This document shows positions 47,215 through 57,547 of a stretch of 64,000 nucleotides of DNA, piece by piece. Made by a program: the position numbers and the translations under genes. The notes beneath the pieces were generated by a model. The model saw only the letters and a list, made by a program, of their open reading frames with translations, searched no databases and was not told where the DNA came from. Numbering within the stretch: the first letter of the stretch is position 1; the number at the start of each line of letters is the position of its first letter. The stretch is from positions 210,597,138-210,661,137 of the forward strand of contig JAUPFV010000001.1 of NCBI GenBank assembly GCA_036936605.1. Direction: 5' to 3'. This DNA is from Limnanthes douglasii subsp. nivea (Eukaryota; Streptophyta; Magnoliopsida; Brassicales; Limnanthaceae).

Positions 47215-50199
47215 TTAAGGTTGAGCCTTTGAAGATGGCTCACCCTCATCTGCTTTCTTGCCTTTGATATCGCTCTTCTCCTCGATAATCTTCTTACCCT
47301 TGGGGTCAATCTCCTCCTCACCTGGGCTCTCTCCGGTTTTCTCTTCATCACCAGACGAGGACACATCAGTGTACCCTTCATCAACCATGGTCCAGTATGG
47401 GAGATCGTCGTCATCTACATATCGCCATAAGTCCCCTAGTCTCCTCTTCGGGAACTTCTCGTGAAACAGGAGGACCATATCGGACTTTACCTTTTCGATC
47501 ATTAATTCTTCACTCTGTATCATCTCCCTGGCATAAGCGTTGATTTTGGCCTTGATCATGGCCTCCTGATCCTTCACCAAAGCAGCTTTCTCTTCAACAG
47601 CCTGATTCACTGCATTCTCTAAAGCAAGTTTGTCAGTGGTCAGATTGGTGACAAGCTTCTCCTTTGCTGCAGTCTCCCCTCTTGAGGCTGTCAAGTCCTT
47701 CTCCAGTCCGGACAGCTTAGCCCGGAGATCTTTTACGGTCTCTTCTAAAGAAGCAACTTTTGTGTTGCTTTCAGTTTGATTCTTCTTTAGCTGTTTGTTC
47801 GACTCCTTAAGCAAATCAACCTTAGTAGCAGCGGTCCTAAGGTCATCGGACAGCTTCTCCTTCTCAGACTTGAGGTCTTTGATGGTGATTGCCTGACTTC
47901 GGACTTGCCTTTCCAAAGTAAGTACTGGCTGCACGTTGCTAAGGAGAGAATGGGCTATAACGTCCCTCTCACTGGAAACCATAAAAGTCCTACCATTGAA
48001 ATTCACTGTGTTGGAACTACTTGGGGGAACATATGGCCCTGCGAATTCATCTATGGACAGGCCAAGGAAATAATCGCCTAGTTCACCAAGACCGGTGACG
48101 TCCACTTCATCCATGTTAATCTCTCCCCTTTCGACCTCATCAGTATGGAATTCCATTGGAATCCCTTCATTAAGATTCCCTGGGATCTCTTCGGCTAACG
48201 TCGGATCGGTTGGGAAAGTGGGCTCCGGATCCCGGAGAGCGAGCTCTTCTCCTTGGGAAGTCTTTTTCTTTTTGACTTCCCTGTCAGCACTGTCACTTGC
48301 TTGCTTACGAGCCCGTTTGGAAGCCCTTAAAGGTTTTGGGGGATTCACTCCTTGTTTCTCGCTCTCCTGTTCTACCACTTGTAGAAGGTTTGCATCAACT
48401 TGAGCCTGGGCTGGCACCTCTGAATCCATTGGGGCCTCTTTCTCAGTATCCTCTACCGCTTTCCTGCCTTTCTTCTTCTTGCCCTTCATTTTACTTGGGG
48501 CTTTGGCCCGGGCAGGAAGAAAGAGGGTCCCATCCAGTTCATGAGACCTTCTCAGCACGACATCTTCATCAGGTGGGGTGGAGAACTCCTCCCAGGATAA
48601 GTCTCTTCGACCTGTGGTGTTCCACAGGTGAGACCTCGCTAGGTTCCCAGGAGTGAAGGCTTTATGAAACCGGTTCTCCCAGTTCTCTGCGGCCCAAGCG
48701 TTGAGTTTGCCACAGGTGACCTGTCCGGCCTTCAAATAGTCCCCGAACTCCTTTGGCAGCTCTGATAAAACAAAAGAAAAACTGATTAGTATAAACTTAA
48801 AAGAAAGAAAGATTCGAACAGAAACTTAAAATAAAAACTTACGATCGCTCCTCCATCTACTTCGAAGAAGGCTAGGATTCTCCCCGGTTTTGATTTTCTT
48901 GCCATTTTCCCATGAGCCACTGACAAACAAGAACTGGCTCCTCCATTTGCTCTCCGACTCCAGGAGATCATCAACAGCTTTAAGATCGTTCCCCATGTTG
49001 AAATGGTAGAAGGGGAACTGATGGTGTTTGCACAAGTTGGCCACAGCTGCAAACTCTTCCATAGGAAGAGGAATTCCGGATAGCCTAGACGCCATAATAC
49101 ATGACATCAAGGTGTACCAACCGTTGGGGCTTAGCTGTGTTGGACATAGCTTGACCAAGTGAAAATAGCGCACTATCTCCGGGTCCAGTGGGAACCTAAG
49201 TCCCCAATTGAATAGCTCCGTAAAGAAGACTATCTCATTTCTTTTGCAGTCCATCGGGGTCTCTGGATCGATGGGAATTCGAATCTTTACGTTCTCAGGG
49301 ATCCCCCACTTAGTACGCAGTCGTCCCAGATCTTTAGTATGGATGAACGCATACTTGGTTTTTAACAGAGATGAAATATACTTGAACTCCACCTTGTGAA
49401 AGCAGGGCCCTACTCTCCCTTCGAGGCTCTCCGGCAAGTCCGGACGCCTCAGATACAAGTCTTCTTTGCCTTTCTTGACAGCAACTCTAGTAGTTTCAGC
49501 TTGTCCGGAGGACTCGGACTCAAATCTAACCTCCTCGATAGAGTCCTCCATCCTCTCCTCCATTATTGTTGGGGGAGCTTCTGTAGAAACAGCCCGGGAA
49601 GGGTTGAAGCTTGGCACAGCTAATCCACCGGACTGTTGGCTCTCCGGATTTTTTCAACTTATCACCTCAGTTTGAGTTTCTGAGGTTGAAGTTTCTTTGG
49701 GAGGTAGAGGACTGCTAGCCCCCGGACCGGCCGGCCTTTCCCGGAGAGTCCTAATAGTTGCCCCAGACCCTGATTCACTATTTTTTGCCCCCGATTTTGA
49801 GGGTGTGCTTTTAGAAGGAAGTCCTTTAACCAACCTACTCGGCCTTTTCATGATTAATTTGTCTGGTGAGTGGTCAGAATCAGACCCCATAGCAATGAAA
49901 GAGGATTTTTTCCTAACACTGGTGACAGTGACCCCCGGTTCAACAATAGGAATCGACTCTTGAACTGAAGAGCCAGATACTATGGGAGAGAGTGTTGATT
50001 GAAAGAGTTTTCTAGGTTTTGTACCTTTAGAAGAAGATGAACCTCTATCAGATTCTTCGATTGAAAGGGCTGGTTTCTCGACAGGCGACGCTGGAAGCCC
50101 TGCTGCAAGTCTTTTTTCTTTTTCAACTCTTTGAGCTTTCTCCAATTCTGAGAGGTTAAGCCAACCGCCCTTGATCAGTGCTGTTCTTGCTGTGAACAT
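47215..50199 (-). pseudogene. Opposite-strand spliced gene of the inner element (one stop)
   Basis: A gene of its own, antisense to gag-pol. Exon 1 runs 50199-48843 and exon 2 48761-47215; with the 81-bp intron removed the frame is continuous for about 967 codons except one TGA at 49654-49656. The product has a conserved start (MFTARTALIKGGWLNLSELE) and a Ser-rich linker. A middle domain (WGIPENVKIRIPIDPETPMD, FFTELFNWGLRFPLDPEIVR, CPTQLSPNGWYTLMSCIMA) resembles the PF04195-type 'putative gypsy type transposon' family. Then come basic and acidic stretches (KGKKKKGRK), and a coiled coil of about 170 residues (LERQVRSQAITIKDLKSEKE onward) before FHEKFPKRRLGDLWRYVDD. The single stop may be a recent mutation. 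Function unknown; antisense ORFs are known in some Tat relatives such as Grande. Confidence 0.82.
48762..48842 (-). other. Intron of the opposite-strand gene
   Basis: Canonical donor GATC|GTAAGTTTTT at 48842 and acceptor TTTTATCAG|AGCTGCC at 48762. The 81 bp are AT-rich with a U-rich 3' end and contain an in-frame stop. Splicing joins RWRSD to LPKEFGDYLKAGQV in frame. Retention in a retroelement is possible because the genomic RNA is transcribed from the other strand. Confidence 0.8.
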
Positions 50200-50292
50200 A
50201 AACAGCTAAGGAAATTTTGAAGTTTTAGAGAGATAAAGCTTTGGGTAAAATGGCAGAGTGAAAGAGATAATGAAGCTGTGAAAAGTGAATAG

Positions 50293-50476
50293 AATTTATA
50301 GTAAATGTTAAAAAAAGGGTTGATTCCTAGGAGAATCCGAAAAGTTGGGCAATGATTAAAAGACGACGCTGATGTCATTTATGGAATTTAAAAGAAGTAA
50401 CTTGTTCGAGAAAGTGGTGCAACTTTCAAGGAGAAAAAACGGCTAAAGTAACCAACCAGAGGGTGACACGTGTCCC
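50293..50476 (-). promoter_or_regulatory. Promoter of the inner element's opposite-strand gene
   Basis: In minus-strand order: a G-box GGGACACGTGTCAC at 50463-50476 with a perfect GACACGTGTC palindrome, TTCTCCTAGG at 50326-50335, and TATAAATT at 50293-50300, about 100 bp before the ATG at 50197-50199. The same trio at similar spacing precedes the outer element's copy. The G-box part is duplicated at the element's 5' end in the extension 40346-40625. Confidence 0.62.
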
Positions 50477-50630
50477 ACTAACTCTGACAAGAACCGTTTG
50501 GAATTCGTAACGATTGGTCTGTCCGGGTCCGTCCTCAGTTCTCTTCGAATTGGAAAACCACCTTCTAAATCGGACTGTTTTTTAGTTCTTTGACAAGGAC
50601 ACTTGTTCAAATACCTAAAAAAGGGGCTCC

Positions 50631-51111
50631 TGATGAGTCCGAATTCGAAGTGCTCCCCGGAGGGCAGCCCAAAGTAAATCTCTCCGTAAACCGGACAGGC
50701 TCCAAGAACTTAATTCGGACAAGACTATTGAACCGGGCAGATGACTTCGAACACTGCAAGCCTAAGGCAGTTCGAACTATGACTAAAGTACTAAAAAACC
50801 TAAACACTATCTGACTAAGCTACTTGCCCATCTGCTTAAAACTCATGGGTATTTAAACATGACCCGGGTCCATTAAACTTGACCCGAAAGCCCATAAGGG
50901 CCCAAATTTCATACTATAAATACCCAACCACCAGCATTAACTATGGGTAACAGAATTTACTGCTGCCAAGCTGTTCAATTCTCTCTCTCCACATTAAAAG
51001 CACTTTGAAACACCCTTAAACACCCACACACCACCGTGAAACACCCTTACGCCGCCTTAAAACTCCACTTGAAATTACCAGCCTACCCTCAGGCTACTTT
51101 TATCCTCACCA
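50631..51111 (+). repeat. Inner element 3' LTR
   Basis: 481 bp, preceded by the polypurine tract AAAAAAGGGGCTCC and followed by AATAT. The family boundary TGATGAG is confirmed by the outer element's LTR, which also starts TGATGAGTTC after AAAAATGGGCTAC. Confidence 0.92.
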
Positions 51112-51116
51112 AATAT
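51112..51116. repeat. Target site duplication AATAT (right, inner element)
   Basis: Partner of AGTAT at 40305-40309 with one mismatch. The outer element's RNase H resumes right after it. Confidence 0.75.
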
Positions 51117-52908
51117 AATGGATGAGTAACTGAGAGTCGCTCATCAACCGAAATCTCTTAGCCCCACACGAGAAAGCCAATTCAAGACCAACTATAGCTG
51201 CTTCATATTCGGACTCAATGTTGGAGGACCTGAACCTAAAGCATATAGCTTGGTACATCTTATCACCATGTGGAGAGGTTAGGCAAATTCCAGCTCCACA
51301 ACCCATTATGCTTAAACCACCAGTATTTCAGACTACCCAATTTTTCTTGGTTTTATCTTTTAAAGTTTGTATGGAGTTCATGTCCGAATGGAATTCTACC
51401 AAGAAATCTGCCACAAATTAAGCTTTGATAGTTGTTCGGGAGGCAAAATTAGTGTCGTAATTGCCCAATTCTACCGACCACTTGGTAATTCTACTTGATA
51501 TGTCAGCCTTTTGAAGAACATTCTTTAGTGGGAAAGATGTCCGGACAATGATGGAATGAGATTGAAAATACGACCTCATCTTTCTTGCCGCAATCAGTAA
51601 GGCTAATGCCAACTCTTCAAGCTTTAAGTATCTCTTCTCAACATCTATTAAACTTTTCTTGATGTAGTATACCGGACGAGGGTAATTGTCCACCTCTCTT
51701 ACCAATACTGCACTAATAGCATATTCTGACACAGCCAAGTATACATAGAGTGTTTCTCCCCAAACAGGTTTGAAAATATTCTTTGGTGAGGACAAGTGTT
51801 TCTTTATTTCAACAAAATCTTGATTGCACTGTGGGGACCACTCAAAATCTTTAGCATTCTTCAAAGTTTGAAAAACGGAGCACATTTATTTGAAGACCTT
51901 GAAATAAAATGGTTTAGGGCAGCCAGCCTTCCAATGAGCATTTGGAATGATTTAATATTCCGAGGAGGATCCATTTTAAATATGGCATTAAGCTGATCCG
52001 GATCAAGATGTATTCCTTTTTCAATTATCACATAACCCATAAACGTTCCAGATCGAACCCCAAAGACACGCTTTTTTGGATTTTGTTTCAAATTCGCACC
52101 TTCAAATTAACAAATATTTCTTGAAGATCAATTATATGCAGATCCTCCTCCAAGATTTTGACCATCATGTTATCTATGTATACCTCAGTGTTTCTGCCAA
52201 TCTGACTAGCGAATGTTTTGTTTACCAACCTCTGATAAGTAGCCCCAACATTCTTTAACCCAAAAGACATCACCTTGTAGAAATGGAGACCTATGTCTGT
52301 TATAAAGGTAGTATGATTTTGATCATTCAGATCCACCTGTATCTCGCTGTACCTAGAGAAGGCATCCATGAAGGACATCAACTTGTTGCCAGACCTTGAG
52401 TCTACCAACTGATCTATCCAAGAGGACTAGATAAAGATCTTTTGGGCAAGCTCTGTTAAGGTCAGTGAAAGCAATACACATACGTCATTTCCCGTTCTTT
52501 TTCTTGACTAACACCGGATTGGAAGTCCATAAAGGATATTGAGATTCCTTTATGTGTCCCATCTTGGTAAGCTGATCAACTTCTTGGACTATCGCATCAG
52601 TTTTTCCTTAGAAAAAGCTCTCATTTTGTGCACAACAGGTGCAACATCACTTCAGATTGACAATTGTGTGAGATAATGCTTGCGGGAACTCTGGTTACAT
52701 CACTATTGCACCAACTGAAGACATGGTGATTGTTTAATAAAAATGAAAACAATTTCTTTTTCAACTCTGGTACCATTTTGGAACCAATCTTGATATTTTT
52801 ACCCTCTACAAGGGAGTGGGTTTCAATTTCTTCAGCTGGTATTATAACACTAGGACCCTCTCTAGGGTCATCAATATTACTCTCTCCCTTAGAAGGCTCC
52901 AATAACTG
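51117..52908 (-). pseudogene. Outer element pol, first part: RT to RNase H
   Basis: Downstream of the gag-pro stop codon: pol N-terminus (GESNIDDPREGPSVIIPAEE, CNSDVTRVPASIISH) at 52621-52908, then RT (VDSRSGNKLMSFMDAFSRYS, GLHFYKVMSFGLKNVGATYQ, catalytic site altered to YIDNMMVK) at 52088-52408. The linker (GYVIIEKGIHLDPDQLNAIF) and RT-linked RNase H (VYLAVSEYAISAVLVREVDN) follow at 51418-52091. The N-terminal part of the second RNase H (MGCGAGICLTSPHGDK, NIESEYEAAIVGLELAFSCG, SDSQLLIHY) runs to 51117, where the inner element interrupts it. The rest is at 38815-40304. Several frameshifts and stops. Confidence 0.88.
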
Positions 52909-52911
52909 CTA
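52903..52911 (-). promoter_or_regulatory. Gag-pro/pol stop with CARYYA context (outer element)
   Basis: The minus strand reads GAT TAG CAG TTA between VRINED and QLLEPSKGES. The six bases after TAG match the CARYYA readthrough consensus. The stop aligns with that of the inner element (VRINDQ, TAG, QFEG). Confidence 0.65.
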
Positions 52912-55265
52912 ATCTTCATTAATCCGAACTGTTCCCAAAATCTTAGGAGCAAGAGCAGTTGCATAGCACTCTCTGGCTATCTTCTGGCTACTTTAGACAA
53001 TACCTACTTGTCATTGAATTGCATACTTCAAACACTGATGGACTGTTGAGGCTGCATCATGCATTCTGGAAAGCCAAGACCTCTAAAAAATTTCATTGTA
53101 AGATGTGGGGAAATCTACCACAACGAATAACACCTTCGCCATCTTTTTAAAGGGCCACTTGACCAACAGTACTTCTTCCTCAAATTCCCCAATTACATCC
53201 GTAGAGTTCCCTATGAAGCCCACATTGGTTCTATTTGAGTGTTAAATAACAGCCGGATTCCTCATCTTCTTGTAGGAGCTTAAGAAGAGGATGTTTGCCG
53301 AACTGCATGTGTCTATCAAAATACAACGGATATCATTGCCCCCAATAGATGCTCCTATCACCACCACATCCTCATGAGGCCCAACAATATTTCTCCAATC
53401 ATTCTCATCAAAAAATATAAATCGAAAAGGGGTTTGGAACTGATGGGAAGACATTTCCCCTTCCAACTGAGTGGCCAAACTATGTACACGCCTCTTCTTT
53501 GATGAAGGAGTAGGTGCTGTCACAGTATCTCCTCCAAAGATGGTGAGTGACTCAAAGAAACTGATCAGTCCAGACACCGTCCTGGTTTGCTCTCTTATGA
53601 CCCCCACTTTGTTCCGAGTTAGATCATGATCCATGTACTCAGAATGAACATCAAATCTTTCAAGAATCATCATTGCCCCTTCTTGAGCGGATGTTCCTAC
53701 ATTGTTTGTAGGACCCGTCCGAGGAGCACTGTCAGGCCTGTTTCCACTTCTTATTTTGATACAAGCTCCCATCTTGCCTCTTTCAATAAGATTTTGCACT
53801 TCCTGTTTCAATATTATGCAGTCTTGAGTATTATGGCCTATATCATAATGATATTGGCAAAAACAAGTATTTCGGCTTTCTTTAGGGGACTGCAATGACG
53901 TCGATTTCCGGAAATGGACTTCATCATTGGTCTTGTCATATATTGTGGCCACGTTATCTATTAACTCTGTAGACCACTCCAGTTGAACCCAATGACCTCT
54001 TTTACCTCTTGATTGCTGCCTCTAAGACTGATTCTGGTTGGACTGAGTTTGTTTAGTCCGGTTGGACCCTTGTCCGGTCTCCTTAGCCTTATATTTGGGC
54101 ATGGTTCTGAGCTGTTGTGGTGGACCTCACTTGACGGTGCATCCTGGTATTCTTGGTTTCTTCCACATTAATCTGTTTTCCCACCTGATTCAACAGCCCC
54201 CCGGGTCATGGCTTTCTTCCTGGTCACTGAATCAGCCAAGTTCCCAGGATTCAACCCTTGTCTTAGAGAAGCAATTGCCACCCGTTCGAAGCAATCTGCT
54301 AATCCATTTTTTGTATTCACGAATCGACTTATATAATCCTTTAAGGACTCATTTGGTTCTTGGGCACAATGGATTATGGTATCTTCATTGCCCTTCACCT
54401 CTTTTTTCCCAATAAATTGCCTTCGGAAGGAAACCGAGAATCTATCAAAGTTCCTAATACATCCCTGGTGTAAGCTGTTATATCACTTAAGAGCACTTCC
54501 CGTAAAAGTTTGAGAGAAGACTCTACACAAAAGTTTGTCATCATCATCAAAATTCATCATGAAATTCTTGAATTGCTCCAGATGTTTTTTTAGATCTTTA
54601 CTTCCATCATCCTTCTCCATTGTGGAGCTGTGGAATCTTTTTTGTAGGTTTCTGGATAGTATTTTGGCAGACAAAGGTGACTGTATCTAGTTCTTACTAC
54701 TAGTAAATATTGTGTCTTTGTTAGGTATTGCGAAAATACTTGGTTCGATCTGAAAAGCAAAATGATCAATCATCAACTGATCAGCATGCCTGTGGGATGA
54801 CTCTTTGCCTATATGTCTTTTAAGCATGTCATGCCTATCCCTCTTTCTTGAATATTTTTTTATTAGCTTCATCTTTTTTCTGGATATTCCTTCATTACTA
54901 CTTGAGGACAAAGATTCCTCAAGCTCAACCTCATTCGAAGAGCTACTGGAGGACTCTGAATCTGAACTTTCAACAGGTTTGGACCGATGTGTCTTTTTAG
55001 AGCTGATGTGAGTCTTTTTTGAACTCAGTTGAGTCTTTATTTATGGATCATTCTCCCTAGGGTTGTCAGTATGATGAATAATTGACGTCCTTAATTTCTC
55101 CCTTATACTCTTCTCTGCTTGTTTTATGGCCCTTAGCACCTCTATTTCTGCTCTCAACTTGTCTCGTTTTTCAATGGTGTATTCTTTGTTTTCCCCAACC
55201 GTCTCCACCATGGGAGGTGAAGTTCCTTGCTCATTCGGATCCATCCAAACTGGTTTTGAATGCAA
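52912..55265 (-). pseudogene. Outer element gag-protease (decayed)
   Basis: N-terminus MDPNEQGTSPPMVETVGENK and KRDKLRAEIEVLRAIKQAEK at 55041-55265; Ser/Lys-rich part at 54687-54911; gag core (KRFHSSTMEKDDGSKDLKKH, ESLKDYISRFVNTKNGLAD) at 54168-54674; zinc motif CQYHYDIGHNTQDC and protease motif with D-T-C-S in place of D-T-G-S (LIDTCSSANILFLSSY) at 53242-53952; a final segment (VRINED) reaches the stop at 52909. Multiple frameshifts. The same layout as the inner element's gag-pro. Confidence 0.87.
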
Positions 55266-55285
55266 GATTCAGGCACCTTCGTGCT

Positions 55286-55300
55286 CCACTATGGTCGCCA
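55286..55300 (-). other. Primer binding site of the outer element
   Basis: The minus strand reads TGGCGACCATAGTGG, three bases inside the 5' LTR, one base different from the inner element's PBS. Confidence 0.75.
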
Positions 55301-55303
55301 ATT

Positions 55304-55672
55304 TGGTTTGGTTTATTTTAGGTTGGGGGTAGTTTGGTAATTTGTTTTGGTAAGTTTGAAGTATTTTGTGTTTAGTGTGAGGAGTACTGAGATAATCAAA
55401 CAGCTTGCTTGTATTAAATGTTGATTACCCTCATTAATGAGAGTGGTTCGGGTATTTATACTCTTAATTCAATGACACATTGGCTTACCGGGTCAAGTTG
55501 TGAAACTGGATCAAGTTTAAGGACCCATTAGTCTTTTAAGTAGATTACCAAATAGCTTAGTCAAAAGGTGTTTTACATTTGTCCTGTTCGGATTTTTAGT
55601 GGAGTGTTATGGTCTGATTCACCCCTGTCTGGATTAAGCAGTGGGTTGTGTTTGAAGTATCCGAACTCATCA
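55304..55672 (-). repeat. Outer element 5' LTR (right)
   Basis: 369 bp, partner of 35395-35746. It has an extra segment (GTGAAACTGGATCAA) relative to the left LTR, and many point changes. Confidence 0.9.
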
Positions 55673-55677
55673 CCAAT
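55673..55677. repeat. Target site duplication CCAAT (right)
   Basis: Exact partner of 35390-35394. Confidence 0.9.
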
Positions 55678-57540
55678 TGGTAAACATTAGGTTGTTTCAA
55701 TACAAAAATGAACACAAAGGTTGATGCGTGACAGTTGGTAAACATGAGGACTATATTTGATAAACTCGTAAAGTGAAAAAAAATATCTTAAAATATATCA
55801 TTAATGGACTTTGTTTATTTGTTTCAAGAGAACATAAACATTGATGTTTTGAGATTTTATTTTTCCAATTTCAAGTTATAAAATTATATAATAACAATTG
55901 AAGATATTAATTTTAGTTTATTTAAAAAATTCAAAAAGTATGTTTATTTAAATAGACATTTCAACATAAAAAACAAGTTATATGAATATTTTAGAAAGAA
56001 AATATTGCTACAAATATTTTTCATAGTTTGAATATATTGTGTCCATAACTTTGAGGTCTAAAAGACGGTAAGAAAACTTACTAAACCCTTGAGGGGTTGC
56101 ACAATAAAAATTTAGGAATAACTTATCCATATTTATCTCTCATAAGAAGCTTTTTTTGATCCACTCGATGAATCCACATGCAGAATCAAATCCACCATTG
56201 AATCCGCCCTTCGTTTGACCATCTACTCACCGCAATAATTAGATTATCTTTAAACATAGTTGAATTCAAAGTTTGGATTATTCGTAAAAATCTTTATAAA
56301 TACATATGTGCATAATCCACACGACTCATATTGTCGTCACCATCTTTCACCAGCGCGTATAAATATAGCGAGTATGTCTCTATAACAACTACCACACAGT
56401 TACGCTTCTACACCATATATAAGCCAAATTATAACACATAAAGTTTGGTCTAAAAAAATTGGCATTATGAAGCTTAAGCCCTTGAAACCACTTATGAAGG
56501 AACCATTCATGTCCCAAAACACTCTCCTCATACCCGTTATCAAATAATCCGACCGCAATGACCCATCCACATTGAGTTTAACTCATATGGTTGACTTAGT
56601 CTATTTTAATAGTCTATTTCCCGATGCAATTATAAGTCATCCATCAACTTATTTTAACAAAAATTGAATATAGTTTTGATCAATGTTCCAAACCATAGCC
56701 TGGATTTATGTTATAGACTTTTGTCTGACACTGGGTTCAAAAATCACGTTATTCATATCCAACCATATATGTCTTATTATCAATAATATAATATTTGAAT
56801 TCCTAGGCTCTTGGAATCCACTAAAATAATAATAATTTACTCCACCATCTAAAATCTCTCACAGTTGCTCGTTTATTTCCTAGTGCACAAACATAAATTA
56901 CTCATTGCTTACTTTGAAGTTCCGACACTCTTCAAATATGTGTTATAGATTGCGTCATGCTCTCAAAACTCCCTTTTAAATTCGTAAGACCACTCCACGA
57001 TTTCTAAAGATCTTTGTAACTCTCATAACCTCATATCAAGTGAGTATCCGTCTTTGGAGCCTTCCACATCCACCATAAATAATCGATATTGTAACACATT
57101 GTCTCACCAAATTAACCGTCGTTGGAAGTTTATTACTTATGACACGCCAATGTACTTAAATTTTTGTAGATACTTAAACGCTAAAAGTTTTCTCTCATGA
57201 ATATTTCCTTCTCACTTTGCGAGATTCATGAATTATAAGCTGATTTTATAAAAAAATACTCTTGATGGCTATAGTTTTCATTTGTACCGCTCTCCATCAT
57301 ACCCTTAACTATACTTACCCCATCAATAAACACCTAATCTATTTCAAATATGTTTTTACATATTCTCATATCTGACGATTTAATTACACGGTCCAATAAT
57401 CCTTCCTTAAAATATATTTGTTTAAGAACCTTTACACATAACCATTGTCATTTTGTAGGATACTTTACCCCAATTTATCAAGAGTGCTTTGTTAAAATTC
57501 TTTATTCCATTAAATTCTAGCCTGTTTTATTTTCTGGTCT
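55678..57540 (-). mobile_element. Probable LINE remnant (post-RT and RNase H)
   Basis: Near 56557-56583 the minus strand reads VKLNVDGS, followed by RRVFWDMNGSFISGFKGLKL, the start of a plant LINE RNase H (VKLNxDGS, GGVLRDxxGxWxxGF). Upstream, near 57450-57500, FNKALLINWGKVS resembles the post-RT segment (FNxALLxKWxWR), and near 57050 there is a tract with WKAPKTDTHL. All is heavily broken. The first 400 bp (55678-56100) are AT-rich and unassigned. Confidence 0.45.
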
Positions 57541-57547
57541 ATAGGTC

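Larger units (their letters stand above)
40310..51111 (+). mobile_element. Inner, young Tat-like Ty3/gypsy element
   Basis: A 10.8-kb plus-strand element inserted in the RNase H gene of the outer element. Order: an odd 5' extension (40310-40625), 5' LTR 40626-41106, PBS 41110-41124, gag-pro 41180-43522, an in-frame TAG, pol to 46747, stem-loops, an opposite-strand spliced gene (50199 down to 47215), a polypurine tract and 3' LTR 50631-51111. The two 481-bp LTRs differ at about three bases, so it inserted recently. Pol has a frameshift and an integrase deletion, so this copy probably moved using enzymes from another copy, or was damaged since. Confidence 0.93.
35395..55672 (-). mobile_element. 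Outer Tat-like Ty3/gypsy element, split by a nested element
   Basis: A minus-strand gypsy element of about 9.5 kb once the 10.8-kb insertion at 40310-51111 is set aside. From its 5' end: LTR 55304-55672, PBS 55286-55300, gag-pro (55265 down to 52912), a stop codon, RT and first part of RNase H (to 51117), then the insertion. It resumes with the rest of RNase H and integrase (40304 to 38815), an opposite-strand gene (36205-38313), and the 3' LTR 35395-35746. The LTRs differ at roughly one base in ten by eye, so it is old. The catalytic YIDD of RT has become YIDN. The Tat lineage is inferred from the dual RNase H, the gag-pro type and the antisense ORF. Confidence 0.92.

Noticed and set aside
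47258..48656. Plus-strand ORFs across the antisense gene
   Set aside because: Mirror frames of the conserved minus-strand gene, with no motif of their own.
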